From CAVRTM01 sp963724015 (GTDB lineage: Bacteria; Actinomycetota; Actinomycetes; Actinomycetales; Dermatophilaceae): a stretch of 64,000 nt of DNA. The notes beneath the pieces are model-generated. The model saw nothing but the letters and a program-made list of their open reading frames with translations, did no database searches and had not been told where the DNA came from. Position numbers and translations under genes: made by a program. The stretch spans positions 930,001 to 994,000 of the forward strand of contig CAVRTM010000004.1 of the NCBI GenBank assembly GCA_963724015.1, in the 5' to 3' direction. Below are positions 25,149 through 34,011 of this stretch, piece by piece (the first letter of the stretch is position 1; each line of letters begins with the position of its first letter).

Positions 25149-27050
25149 ATGAGCGACGGCGCGTACGCACAGGCCCATCAGCGCAGCCTGGAGGACCCCG
25201 AGGGGTTCTGGGCCGAGGCGGCGCGGGGGGTGGACTGGATCCGCCGGCCCGTGCGGGTCCTGGACGACGACCGACCCCCGTTCTACCGCTGGTTCGAGGG
25301 CGGGCAGCTCAACACCTGCTACAACGCGCTGGACCGGCACGTGATCAACGGCCGTGCGGACCAGCCGGCGCTGCACTACGACAGCCCGGTGACCGGCACC
25401 GCGCGGACCTTGACCTACGCCCAGCTGCTGGAGCAGGTCGCCCGCTTCGGCGGTGCGCTGCAGGCGCTCGGCGTGGTCAAGGGGGACCGGGTCGTGATCT
25501 ACATGCCGATGGTGCCCGAGGCGGTCGTGGCGATGCTGGCCTGCGCCCGCATCGGCGCGGTCCACTCGGTCGTGTTCGGTGGGTTCGCGCCGGCCGAGCT
25601 CGCCGCCCGGATCGAGGACGCCCGGCCCCGCGTGATCGTCTCGGCGTCCTGCGGCCTCGAGCCGTCCCGGGTGGTGGAGTACAAGCCGATGCTCGACGCG
25701 GCGATCGAGCGGTCCAGCCACGTGCCGGAGCACTGCGTGATCCTGCAGCGCGAGCAGGCCGTCGCCTCGATGGGGGAGCGCGACGTGGACTGGGCCACGA
25801 TCATGCACCCCGACGCCACCACCGGCGCCGGGTGCGTGGCCGTGGAGGCGACCGACCCCCTCTACATCCTCTACACCTCCGGCACGACGGGCCGTCCCAA
25901 GGGGATCGTGCGTGACAACGGTGGACACGCGGTGGCGCTGACCTGGTCGATGCGCTCCGTCTTCGGCGTCGAGCCGGGCGAGGTGTGGTGGACCGCGAGC
26001 GACGTCGGCTGGGTGGTCGGCCACTCCTACATCGTCTACGCCCCCCTCCTGGCTGGGTGCACGACGGTGCTCTACGAGGGCAAGCCGGTGGGGACGCCGG
26101 ACGCCGGCGCGTTCTGGCGGGTGGTCGCGCAGTACGGCGTGTCCGCGATGTTCACCGCGCCGACCGCCATCCGCGCGGTCAAGAAGGAGGACCCCGCCGG
26201 TGCGCTGATGGCCGGGCACGACCTCTCCTCGCTGCGGACGCTGTTCCTCGCCGGTGAGCGGCTCGACCCCGACACGTTCGCCTGGGCCAGCGAGCGGCTC
26301 GGGATCGCGGTGGTCGACAACTGGTGGCAGACCGAGACCGGGTGGCCCATCGCCGCCAACCCCGTGGGCCTGGAGGCGCTGCCGATCAAGCCCGGGTCGC
26401 CGACCGTGCCGGTGCCCGGCTACGACGTGCAGGTGCTCGACGAGCGCGGCCAGCGGGTCGGCCCCGGCATCGAGGGCGCGATCTGCCTGCGGCTGCCGAT
26501 GCCGCCGGGCACGCTGCCGACCCTGTGGGAGGACGACGAGCGGTACGTCGCGTCGTACCTGTCGGCCTTCGAGGGCTACTACCTGACCGGCGACGGAGGC
26601 CACGTCGACGAGGACGGCTACCTGTTCGTGATGGGGCGCACCGACGACGTGCTCAACGTCGCCGGGCACCGGCTGTCGACCGGGTCGCTGGAGGCGGCGC
26701 TCGCGGGCCACCCCGCCGTCGCGGAGTGCGCCGTGATCGGTGTCGCCGACGAGCTCAAGGGGCAGGTGCCCCGGGGCCTGGTCGTGCTGAAGTCGGGCAT
26801 CGACGTGAGCGCCGACGGAGCCCGCGAGGCCCTGCAGGGCGAGCTTGTCGCGCGCGTGCGGAACGAGGTGGGGCCGGTGGCGGCGCTGCGCCAGGTGGAC
26901 ATCGTGACGGCGCTGCCCAAGACCCGGTCCGGCAAGATCCTGCGCCGCACCATGCGGCAGATCGCCGACGGGGCGGTGCCCACCGTCCCCGGGACGATCG
27001 AGGACGCCAGCGTCCTGGACGCCCTCACCCCGGTGCTACGCCCCTCCTGA
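25149..27050 (+). CDS. prpE: Acyl-CoA synthetase, propionyl-CoA synthetase (PrpE) type
   Basis: This 633-residue AMP-forming ligase activates a short acid, most likely propionate (possibly acetate), to its CoA thioester through an acyl-adenylate. Motifs are the N-terminal cap (LNTCYNALDRHV), adenylate loop YTSGTTGRPKGIVRDNGGH (about residues 240-258), WWQTETGWPI (about 395-404), the hinge GRTDDVLNVAGHRLSTG (about 497-513) and the catalytic Lys in LPKTRSGKILRRTMR (about 595-609). The GGHAVAL segment after the adenylate loop is characteristic of PrpE and not of Acs. It is a single gene ended by a strong hairpin. Confidence 0.88.
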   Translation: MSDGAYAQAHQRSLEDPEGFWAEAARGVDWIRRPVRVLDDDRPPFYRWFEGGQLNTCYNALDRHVINGRADQPALHYDSPVTGTARTLTYAQLLEQVARFGGALQALGVVKGDRVVIYMPMVPEAVVAMLACARIGAVHSVVFGGFAPAELAARIEDARPRVIVSASCGLEPSRVVEYKPMLDAAIERSSHVPEHCVILQREQAVASMGERDVDWATIMHPDATTGAGCVAVEATDPLYILYTSGTTGRPKGIVRDNGGHAVALTWSMRSVFGVEPGEVWWTASDVGWVVGHSYIVYAPLLAGCTTVLYEGKPVGTPDAGAFWRVVAQYGVSAMFTAPTAIRAVKKEDPAGALMAGHDLSSLRTLFLAGERLDPDTFAWASERLGIAVVDNWWQTETGWPIAANPVGLEALPIKPGSPTVPVPGYDVQVLDERGQRVGPGIEGAICLRLPMPPGTLPTLWEDDERYVASYLSAFEGYYLTGDGGHVDEDGYLFVMGRTDDVLNVAGHRLSTGSLEAALAGHPAVAECAVIGVADELKGQVPRGLVVLKSGIDVSADGAREALQGELVARVRNEVGPVAALRQVDIVTALPKTRSGKILRRTMRQIADGAVPTVPGTIEDASVLDALTPVLRPS

Positions 27051-27062
27051 GCCCTGTCCGGG

Positions 27063-27096
27063 ACCTGGCGGTTCTGCACGCGCAGAACCGCCAGGT
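27063..27096. terminator. Bidirectional terminator between prpE and the class III aminotransferase
   Basis: ACCTGGCGGTTCTGC (27063-27077) and GCAGAACCGCCAGGT (27082-27096) form a perfect 15-bp stem with a 4-base loop, 13 bases after prpE and 17 bases after the end of the convergent aminotransferase gene, so it serves both. Confidence 0.85.
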
Positions 27097-27112
27097 GCCA
27101 GGTGTGCGGCGG

Positions 27113-28552
27113 TCAGAGGTGCTTCTCGGCCTCGGTCAGGACGCCGCGCAGCTTCTGCTCGATCTCGTCGAACTCGGGCTGCCCGACGATCAGCGGCGGG
27201 GCGAGCTGGATCACCGGGTCGCCGCGGTCGTCGGCGCGGCAGTACAGGCCCGCGTCGAACAGCGCCTTGGAGAGGAACCCGCGCAGCAGCCGCTCGGACT
27301 CGTCGTCGTCGAAGGTCTCCCTGGTGTCCTTGTCCTTGACCAGTTCGATGCCGTAGAAGAAGCCCTCGCCACGCACGTCGCCGACCAGCGGCAGGTCCAG
27401 CAGCTTCTCCAGCGACGCGCGGAACTTCGGGGCGTTGTCGTGGACGTGCTTGTTCAGGCCCTCGCGCTCGAAGATGTCGAGGTTGGCCATGGCGACCGCC
27501 GCCGAGACCGGGTGGCCGCCGAAGGTGTAGCCGTGCGGGAAGTACGTCGTGCCCTTGCGGAACGGCTCGAACAGCCGGTCGCTGGCGATCATCGCCCCGA
27601 TCGGGGAGTAGCCGGAGGTCATGCCCTTGGCGCAGGTGATGATGTCCGGGACGTAGCCGAAGTCGTTGCAGGCGAACATGTCCCCGATCCGGCCGAACGA
27701 GCAGATGACCTCGTCGGAGACCAGCAGCACGTCGTACTCGTCGCAGATCTCGCGGACCCGCTGGAAGTAGCCGGGGGGCGGCGGGAAGCAGCCGCCGGAG
27801 TTCTGCACCGGCTCCAGGAAGACCGCGGCCACGGTGTCCGGACCCTCGAACTCGATCGCCTCGGCGATGCGCTCGGCGGCCCACAGCCCGAAGGCCTTGG
27901 GGTCCTCGCGCAGGTGCTCGGGGGCGCGGTACTGGTTGGTGTTGGGCACCTTGAACGCGCCGGGCACCAGCGGCTCGAACATCGCCTTGGCCTCGGGGAT
28001 GCCGGTGATCGACAGGGCGCCCTGCGGGGTGCCGTGGTAGGCCACCGCACGGCTGATCACCTTGTGCTTGGTGGGCTTGCCGACCAGCTTGTAGTACTGC
28101 TTGGCCAGCTTCCAGGCGCTCTCGACAGCCTCGCCGCCGCCGGTGGTGAAGAAGACGCGGTTGAGGTCGCCGGGAGCGTACGACGCGAGCCGCTCGGCCA
28201 GCTCGATCGCCCTGGGGTGGGCGTAGGACCAGAGCGGGAAGAACGCCAGCTCGCGGGCCTGGCGGGCAGCGGCCTCGGCCAGCTCCTCGCGGCCGTGGCC
28301 GACCTGGACGACGAACAGCCCGGCGAGCCCGTCGAGGTACTTCTTGCCGCGGTCGTCCCAGACGTAGGCGCCCTCGCCACGGGTGATGACCGGGACGCTG
28401 TGCCCGGCCCCGCCCTCGCCGGGGTCCTCGAAGGTCGAGTGGCGGGTGAAGTGCATCCACAGGTGGTCACGGGCGGCCTCGGAGTAGAGCGCGCCGGTAG
28501 GCGTGCGCAGGTCCGAGGAGGGCTCGTAGACGGGCGTGGGCTCGGTGGTCAT
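27113..28552 (-). CDS. Class III aminotransferase, probably putrescine/GABA-type
   Basis: This 479-residue PLP enzyme of the omega-aminotransferase class has the PLP-phosphate site TTGGGEAVESAWKLAKQY (about residues 118-135), ISRAVAYHGTPQGALSITG (about 150-168), DEVICSFGRIGDMFACNDF (about 270-288) and the Schiff-base Lys in IITCAKGMTSGYSPIGA (about 300). In this context the expected reaction is putrescine plus pyruvate or 2-oxoglutarate to 4-aminobutyraldehyde; GABA or beta-alanine are alternative amino donors. Its ATG overlaps the stop of the Lrp-type regulator gene (ATGA), so the two are cotranscribed. Confidence 0.88.
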   Translation of the reverse strand: MTTEPTPVYEPSSDLRTPTGALYSEAARDHLWMHFTRHSTFEDPGEGGAGHSVPVITRGEGAYVWDDRGKKYLDGLAGLFVVQVGHGREELAEAAARQARELAFFPLWSYAHPRAIELAERLASYAPGDLNRVFFTTGGGEAVESAWKLAKQYYKLVGKPTKHKVISRAVAYHGTPQGALSITGIPEAKAMFEPLVPGAFKVPNTNQYRAPEHLREDPKAFGLWAAERIAEAIEFEGPDTVAAVFLEPVQNSGGCFPPPPGYFQRVREICDEYDVLLVSDEVICSFGRIGDMFACNDFGYVPDIITCAKGMTSGYSPIGAMIASDRLFEPFRKGTTYFPHGYTFGGHPVSAAVAMANLDIFEREGLNKHVHDNAPKFRASLEKLLDLPLVGDVRGEGFFYGIELVKDKDTRETFDDDESERLLRGFLSKALFDAGLYCRADDRGDPVIQLAPPLIVGQPEFDEIEQKLRGVLTEAEKHL

Positions 28553-29055
28553 CTGGTACCCCAGTCGTATTTCTGTTTGTTGAGTTTGAGATAGACGAAC
28601 GTCTCGGTGGAGCTGACGCCCGGAAGCGTCCGGATGTGGTGGCTGAGCAGGTCCAGCAGCTGGTCGTCGTCCTCGCAGACCACCTCGGCCAGCAGGTCGA
28701 AGCTGCCCGCCGTGGTGACGACGTAGGAGACCTCGGGCATCGCCGAGAGCGCGTCGGCCACCCGTCCGGTGTCGCCCTCGATGCGGATCCCGATCATCGC
28801 CTGGCGCCGGAAGCCGACCTGCAACGGGTCGGTGACCGCCACGATCTGCATGACCCCCGCATCCAGCAGCCGCTGCACGCGCTGGCGCACCGCCGCCTCC
28901 GAGAGGCCGACGCTCTTGGCGATCGTGGCGTAGGACTGCCGCCCGTCCTCCTGCAGCAGCTCGATGATCGACTTGGACAGCGAGTCGAGAACCCCGGCCA
29001 GCGGCCGGCGCTCGACCGTGCGGACGCTCGTCGGCGCAGGCTTGCGGGTGCTCAC
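28549..29055 (-). CDS. Lrp/AsnC family regulator of the polyamine locus
   Basis: This 168-residue protein has an N-terminal helix-turn-helix (LSKSIIELLQEDGRQSYATI, then KSVGLSEAAVRQRVQRLLDA, about residues 28-68) and the C-terminal RAM ligand domain (VMQIVAVTDPLQVGFRRQAM, then SYVVTTAGSFDLLAEVVCED). Lrp-type proteins sense amino acids or related amines. It is cotranscribed with the aminotransferase and divergent from the aldehyde dehydrogenase, so it most likely controls both from the shared 177-base region. GTG 29055 is preferred; a TTG at 29091 would add 12 residues but has a poorly placed Shine-Dalgarno. Confidence 0.88.
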   Translation of the reverse strand: MSTRKPAPTSVRTVERRPLAGVLDSLSKSIIELLQEDGRQSYATIAKSVGLSEAAVRQRVQRLLDAGVMQIVAVTDPLQVGFRRQAMIGIRIEGDTGRVADALSAMPEVSYVVTTAGSFDLLAEVVCEDDDQLLDLLSHHIRTLPGVSSTETFVYLKLNKQKYDWGTR

Positions 29056-29167
29056 AGGTCCGATCGTGGCGCGTGGATCGACGGTTGGCAAGTCCTTGGA
29101 CGACGGAATCGGTGGCTTCCGGGCGCCAATCGCAACGGATTCCGCTGTGAATTCGCCGCTGGACCTG

Positions 29168-29195
29168 TTGAAACGGCATCGACTGTGGTTAGAGT
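29168..29195 (+). promoter_or_regulatory. Promoter of the aminobutyraldehyde dehydrogenase gene
   Basis: TTGAAA (29168-29173), a 16-base spacer and TAGAGT (29190-29195) form a sigma-70-like promoter; the start codon is 37 bases further with an AGGAG at 29221-29225. Just upstream, CGGAATC (29103-29109) and GATTCCG (29137-29143) are inverted repeats that could be an Lrp-family operator. Confidence 0.6.
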
Positions 29196-29232
29196 GCGAC
29201 CACCGGATCCGTCAGCTTCCAGGAGTGCTCTC

Positions 29233-30681
29233 GTGAGTGGAACCCCCCGCGTCCTTCGCAACTTCGTCAACGGTGCGTACACCGACCCCGAGGGCGATGC
29301 GACGTCGGACATCGTCAGCCCGGTGACCGCCGAGGTGGTCGCCACCGCCCCGGTCTCCTCCGCTGCCGACGTCGACCGCGCGTACGGCGCCGCGGCCAAG
29401 GCCTTCGAGACCTGGGGCCAGACCACCCCGAGCGAGCGGCAGCAGGCGCTGCTGAAGTTCGCCGACGCGGTCGAGAAGCGCGCCGACGACTTCATCCGGC
29501 TGGAGGCCGAGAACACCGGCAAGCCGTGGGCGCTGACGGCGAGCGAGGAGATCCCGCCGATGGTGGACCAGATCCGGTTCTTCGCCGGTGCCGCCCGCGT
29601 GCTGGAGGGCCGGGCCTCGGGGGAGTACCTCAAGGGCCACACCTCGTGGATCCGGCGCGAGCCGATCGGCGTGGTCGGTCAGGTGACGCCGTGGAACTAC
29701 CCGATGATGATGGCGGTCTGGAAGATCGCGCCGGCGCTCGCAGCCGGCAACACGATCGTCCTCAAGCCGAGCGACACCACCCCGGAGACCACCCTCCTGC
29801 TGGCCGAGCTGGCCTCGGAGTTCCTGCCCGCCGGCACCTTCAACGTGGTCACCGGTGACCGCACCACCGGTCGCGCCCTGGTCGAGCACAAGACCCCTGC
29901 GATGGTCGCCATCACCGGCTCCGTGCGTGCCGGCATCCAGGTGGCCCAGAGCGCCGCGCCCGACGTCAAGCGGGTCCACCTCGAGCTCGGCGGCAAGGCG
30001 CCCGTGGTCGTCTTCGACGACGCCGACATCGAGGCCGCCGTCGAGGCCATCGCGATCGCCGGCTACTTCAACGCCGGCCAGGACTGCACCGCTGCCACCC
30101 GTGTGCTGGCCGCCCCCCACATCCACGACGACTTCGTCTCCGCCCTGGCCGACTACGCCAAGAGCGAGGCCAAGGTCGGCCTGCCGGACGACGCCGACGC
30201 GCTCTTCGGCCCGGTCAACAACGCGAACCAGCTCGGCCACGTCGAGGGCTTCCTGCAGCGCCTGCCCGACCACGCCGAGGTCTCCGCGGGCGGCAGCCGG
30301 GCCAGCGGCCTGGGCAACGGGTACTACTTCGAGCCGACCGTCGTCTCCGGCCTCCGCCAGGACGACGAGGCGATCCAGCACGAGATCTTCGGCCCCGTCA
30401 TCACCGTGCAGCGCTTCACCGACGAGGACCAGGCCGTCGCGTGGGCCAACGGCGTCGAGTACGGCCTGGCCAGCAGCGTGTGGACCAAGGACTTCGGCCG
30501 GGCGATGCGGATGTCCAAGCGCCTGGACTTCGGCTGTGTCTGGATCAACACCCACATCCCGCTCGTGGCCGAGATGCCGCACGGCGGGTTCAAGCACAGC
30601 GGCTACGGCAAGGACCTGTCCATGTACGGATTCGAGGACTACACCCGCGTCAAGCACGTCATGGCCAACATCGACTCCTGA
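29233..30681 (+). CDS. Gamma-aminobutyraldehyde dehydrogenase type aldehyde dehydrogenase
   Basis: This 482-residue NAD(P)-dependent aldehyde dehydrogenase would oxidise 4-aminobutyraldehyde to GABA, the second step of putrescine breakdown. Motifs are GQVTPWNYPMMMAVWKIAPA (N-loop, about residues 149-168), ITGSVRAGI for the nucleotide-binding turn, the catalytic Glu in HLELGGKAPVVVFDD (about 253) and the catalytic Cys in FNAGQDCTAATRVL (about 287); DCTAA is typical of the PatD/YdcW group. The assignment uses the flanking aminotransferase, Lrp gene and polyamine importer; other amino-aldehydes are possible substrates. It is followed by a strong terminator. Confidence 0.9.
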   Translation: MSGTPRVLRNFVNGAYTDPEGDATSDIVSPVTAEVVATAPVSSAADVDRAYGAAAKAFETWGQTTPSERQQALLKFADAVEKRADDFIRLEAENTGKPWALTASEEIPPMVDQIRFFAGAARVLEGRASGEYLKGHTSWIRREPIGVVGQVTPWNYPMMMAVWKIAPALAAGNTIVLKPSDTTPETTLLLAELASEFLPAGTFNVVTGDRTTGRALVEHKTPAMVAITGSVRAGIQVAQSAAPDVKRVHLELGGKAPVVVFDDADIEAAVEAIAIAGYFNAGQDCTAATRVLAAPHIHDDFVSALADYAKSEAKVGLPDDADALFGPVNNANQLGHVEGFLQRLPDHAEVSAGGSRASGLGNGYYFEPTVVSGLRQDDEAIQHEIFGPVITVQRFTDEDQAVAWANGVEYGLASSVWTKDFGRAMRMSKRLDFGCVWINTHIPLVAEMPHGGFKHSGYGKDLSMYGFEDYTRVKHVMANIDS

Positions 30682-30694
30682 CCCACCCCGCCGT

Positions 30695-30740
30695 CCTCCG
30701 GCTCCCGGCGCCCGCTGCGGCGAGCGCCGGGAGCCGGAGG
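30695..30740 (+). terminator. Terminator after the aldehyde dehydrogenase
   Basis: CCTCCGGCTCCCGGCGC (30695-30711) and GCGCCGGGAGCCGGAGG (30724-30740) form a perfect 17-bp stem with a 12-base loop, 13 bases after the stop codon and before the transporter operon. Confidence 0.85.
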
Positions 30741-30774
30741 TGGGGAGAGCACGGCCACACACTCTGGAGGTGTC

Positions 30775-32000
30775 GTGAGCAGTCCGAAGAACCCCCTGCT
30801 GGCGCAGCTGCTGGCGCAGTCGCCGTCCCGGCGGCGGCTGCTGGCCTCGGCCGGCGCGGCGGCTGCCGTTGCGGCGACCGCAGCCGCGACCAGCGGGTGT
30901 GCCCCGCCACCGCCCCCGGCGGCGGGGGCGGTGAAGCTCCAGCTGCCGCAGGACGTCTCGGCCGCCGAGCACTCCGCCAAGTGGGCGAACTGGACGGCCT
31001 ACCTCGACTTCGACGACAAGACCAAGAAGTACCCCACCCTCGAGGCCTTCAAGAAGAAGACCGGCATGGCGGTGACGTACTCCGAGGACATCGACGACAA
31101 CGACTCCTACTTCAACAAGATCGCGCCGCAGCTGCGCGCCGGCCAGGACATCGACCGCGACATCTTCGTCTTCACCGACTGGATGGCCAACCGGGTGATC
31201 CGCGAGAAGCTCTGCCAGCCGCTGGAGCTCATCCGCATGCCGCACGCCGCCAACCTGCTGGACAAGCTCAAGGACGTGTCGTTCGACCCGGGCCGGCAGT
31301 TCTCCCTGACCTGGCAGAGCGGGTTCGCCGGCATCGCCTACGACAAGGCCAAGGTCGGGCGTGACCTGAAGACCATCGACGACCTGTGGGCCCCCGACCT
31401 CAAGGGCAAGATCGTGGTCCTCAGCGAGTACCGCGACACCACCGGCCTGATCATGCTGAGCCAGGGTGTGGACCCCTCCGGCCCGTTCACCGACGCGCAG
31501 TTCCAGGCCGCCACCGACGAGGTCAGCAAGCGCATCGTCGGACGGGCAACATCCGACGGGTCAAGGGCAACTCCTACCTGCAGGACCTGCAGAGCGGCAA
31601 CGCCGTCGCCGGCATCGTCTGGAGCGGCGACATCTTCGTCCTGCGGGCCGAGACCAACAACCCGAACTGGACCTTCCTGCTGCCCGAGTCCGGCGGCATG
31701 CTCTGGAGCGACAACATGATGGTCCCCATCACCAGTCGCCACCGGCGCAACGCCCAGCAGCTGATGGACTACTACTACCAGCCGGAGGTCGCCGCTCAGG
31801 TGGCTGCCTACGTCAACTACGTCTGCCCCGTGCAGGGCGCCCAGGCCGAGATGGAGAAGATCGACCCCGAGCTCGCCAAGAGCCCGTACATCTTCCCGTC
31901 GGCGTCGTTCCTGGCCAAGAACGCCAAGGTGTTCCGGGCCCTCAGCGCCGAAGAGGAAGCCAGGTACGGCGCGATCTGGGCAAAGGTGGTGGGGAACTGA
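30775..32000 (+). CDS. potD: Spermidine/putrescine ABC transporter substrate-binding lipoprotein (one frameshift)
   Basis: This is the extracytoplasmic polyamine receptor. The N-terminus has a Tat-like twin-arginine signal (SRRRLLASAG) and a lipobox ending TSGC near residue 41, so the mature protein would be lipid-anchored. The binding domain follows (LDFDDKTKKYPTLEAFKKKT, VTYSEDIDDNDSYFNKI, DIFVFTDWMANRVI). The frame changes near 31545, after DEVSKRI, and continues TGNIRRVKGNSYLQDL, NAVAGIVWSGDIFVL and WSDNMMVPITS to KVVGN; a missing base (or two extra) explains it. GTG 30775 has GGAGGT at 30764-30769. The stop shares a base with the ATPase ATG. Confidence 0.87.
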
Positions 32001-33163
32001 TGGCACGCAACGGCTCGGGCCTGCGGAGTGCGACGGGTGACCTGACCCTCGAGGCGGTCACCAAGGAGTTCGGTGCCTTCAGGGCCGTCGACGAGCTCGA
32101 CCTCGTGGTGCCCCGGGGCGGGTTCTTCGCCCTGCTCGGGCCGTCGGGGTGCGGCAAGACGACGACGCTGCGGATGGTGGCCGGGCTGGAGCAGCCGACC
32201 TCGGGCCGGGTGCTGATCGGCTCCACCGACCTGACCGGGTCGCGGCCCTACGAGCGACCGGTCAACACCGTCTTCCAGAGCTATGCGCTGTTCCCGCACC
32301 TCGACATCGCCGGCAACGTCGCCTTCGGCCCGCGGCGCCGGGGCGCCAAGGACGCGGCCGAGCAGGCCGCCGAGGCGCTCGAGCTCGTGCAGATGAGCCA
32401 CCTCGCCACCCGCAAGCCGGGCCAGCTCTCCGGCGGCCAGCAGCAGCGGGTCGCGGTCGCGCGGGCCCTGGTCAACCGCCCGGAGGTGCTGCTGCTGGAC
32501 GAGCCGCTCGGGGCGCTGGACCTCAAGCTGCGCCGCCAGATGCAGGTGGAGCTCAAGCGCATCCAGACCGAGGTCGGGCTGACCTTCATCCACGTCACGC
32601 ACGACCAGGAGGAGGCCATGACCATGGCCGACACCGTGGCGGTGATGAACGCCGGGCGGATCGAGCAGATGGGACCTCCGGCCGAGCTCTACGACCTGCC
32701 GCGTACGGCGTTCGTGGCCAACTTCCTGGGCCAGTCCAACCTCGTGCGCGGCACGGTCGCCTCCGACGACGCCGAGGTCGTGACCGTCAGGACCCCGGCC
32801 GGCATGGTGGTCGTGCCCGCGGCCCGCGCCACCGCCCGCAGCGGTGACGTCGTGATGGGCGTGCGGCCGGAGAAGGTCCGCCTGGCGCGTGCGGGCGGCC
32901 CGCCGGAGGCGGGCGGCGACAACGTGATCGGGCCCGGCACCGTCGTCGACGTCTCGTTCAGCGGCGTCAGCACCCAGTACATCGTAGACGTGCCCGGCCT
33001 CGGCGCCTGGACGGTCTTCGCGCAGAACCTCGGCGTCGACGCGGTGGCCCGCCCGGGCGACTCGGTGGTGCTGCGGTGGGACCCGCGGCACGCGTTCACG
33101 CTGCCCGGCGACGAGGACCTCAGCGCGGGCGTCGACCCCGACGTGGTGGAGGTCTCGGCGTGA
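32000..33163 (+). CDS. potA: Spermidine/putrescine ABC transporter ATP-binding protein
   Basis: This 387-residue ATPase powers the polyamine importer. It has Walker A GPSGCGKTTTLRM (about residues 49-61), Q-loop VFQSYALFPHL, signature LSGGQQQRVAVARAL (about 146-160), Walker B LLLDEPLGALDLKLR (about 167-181) and the H-loop VTHDQEEAMTMAD. The C-terminal third is a TOBE-type regulatory domain (MGVRPEKVRLARAGG onward). It overlaps both neighbours, so potDABC is one operon. Confidence 0.93.
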   Translation: MARNGSGLRSATGDLTLEAVTKEFGAFRAVDELDLVVPRGGFFALLGPSGCGKTTTLRMVAGLEQPTSGRVLIGSTDLTGSRPYERPVNTVFQSYALFPHLDIAGNVAFGPRRRGAKDAAEQAAEALELVQMSHLATRKPGQLSGGQQQRVAVARALVNRPEVLLLDEPLGALDLKLRRQMQVELKRIQTEVGLTFIHVTHDQEEAMTMADTVAVMNAGRIEQMGPPAELYDLPRTAFVANFLGQSNLVRGTVASDDAEVVTVRTPAGMVVVPAARATARSGDVVMGVRPEKVRLARAGGPPEAGGDNVIGPGTVVDVSFSGVSTQYIVDVPGLGAWTVFAQNLGVDAVARPGDSVVLRWDPRHAFTLPGDEDLSAGVDPDVVEVSA

Positions 33164-34011
33164 GCCGCCGCAAGCTGACGCCGTACCTCCTGCTCATCCC
33201 GGGCCTGGGGTGGCTGCTGATCTTCTTCATCATCCCCTTGGTCCAGCTCGGCGCGGTGAGCCTGCAGTCGGGCTTCCCCGGATTCCCGGGCTACTACTAC
33301 CGGGACGTCAACGTCGGCAACTACGTCACGGCGCTGAGCGACTTCGCCGGCCACTTCGGCCGTTCCATCCTCTACGCCGGCCTAGCCACCGTGTTCACGT
33401 TCTGCCTGGCCTACCCGCTCGCCTACACGATGGCGTTCAAGGCGGGGCGCTGGCGCAACGTCATGCTGATCTGCGTGGTGGCGCCGTTCTTCACCTCGTT
33501 CATCCTGCGCACCATCGCCTGGCGGCAGATCCTCGCCGACGACAGCCCGGTCGTGCGGACCCTCAACTTCCTCAACGTCCTTCCCGGTGGCCACCTCACC
33601 GAGACGTGGGTCGCGGTCGTGGCAGGCCTGACCTACAACTTCCTGCCGTTCATGGTGCTGCCGATCTACGCCAGCCTCGAACGCGCCGACCCGCGCCTGA
33701 TCGAGGCCGGTGGCGACCTCTACGCCAACGGCTTCACCACCTTCCGCACGGTCACGGTGCCGCTGAGCATGCCCGGCATCATCGCCGGCACGCTGCTGAC
33801 CTTCATCCCTGCCGCCGGCGACTACGTCAACGCCGAGCTGCTCGGGTCCGACACCAGCACCAAGATGGTCGGCAACGTCATCGAGAGCCAGTTCTTCCGG
33901 GTGCTGGGCGGGTTCCCGGTGGCGGCGGCGCTCTCGTTCACGCTCATGGCCCTCATCCTCGCCATGGTCGTGTTCTACATCCGACGGTTCGGCACCGAGG
34001 AGCTGGTGTGA
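33160..34011 (+). CDS. potB: Spermidine/putrescine ABC transporter permease PotB type
   Basis: This 283-residue permease has six predicted membrane helices (first LLLIPGLGWLLIFFIIPLVQ at about residues 7-26) and the EAA coupling loop EAGGDLYANGFTTFRTVTVP near residues 182-201. It forms the translocation channel with PotC. GTG 33160 overlaps the potA stop. Confidence 0.92.
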   Translation: MSRRKLTPYLLLIPGLGWLLIFFIIPLVQLGAVSLQSGFPGFPGYYYRDVNVGNYVTALSDFAGHFGRSILYAGLATVFTFCLAYPLAYTMAFKAGRWRNVMLICVVAPFFTSFILRTIAWRQILADDSPVVRTLNFLNVLPGGHLTETWVAVVAGLTYNFLPFMVLPIYASLERADPRLIEAGGDLYANGFTTFRTVTVPLSMPGIIAGTLLTFIPAAGDYVNAELLGSDTSTKMVGNVIESQFFRVLGGFPVAAALSFTLMALILAMVVFYIRRFGTEELV

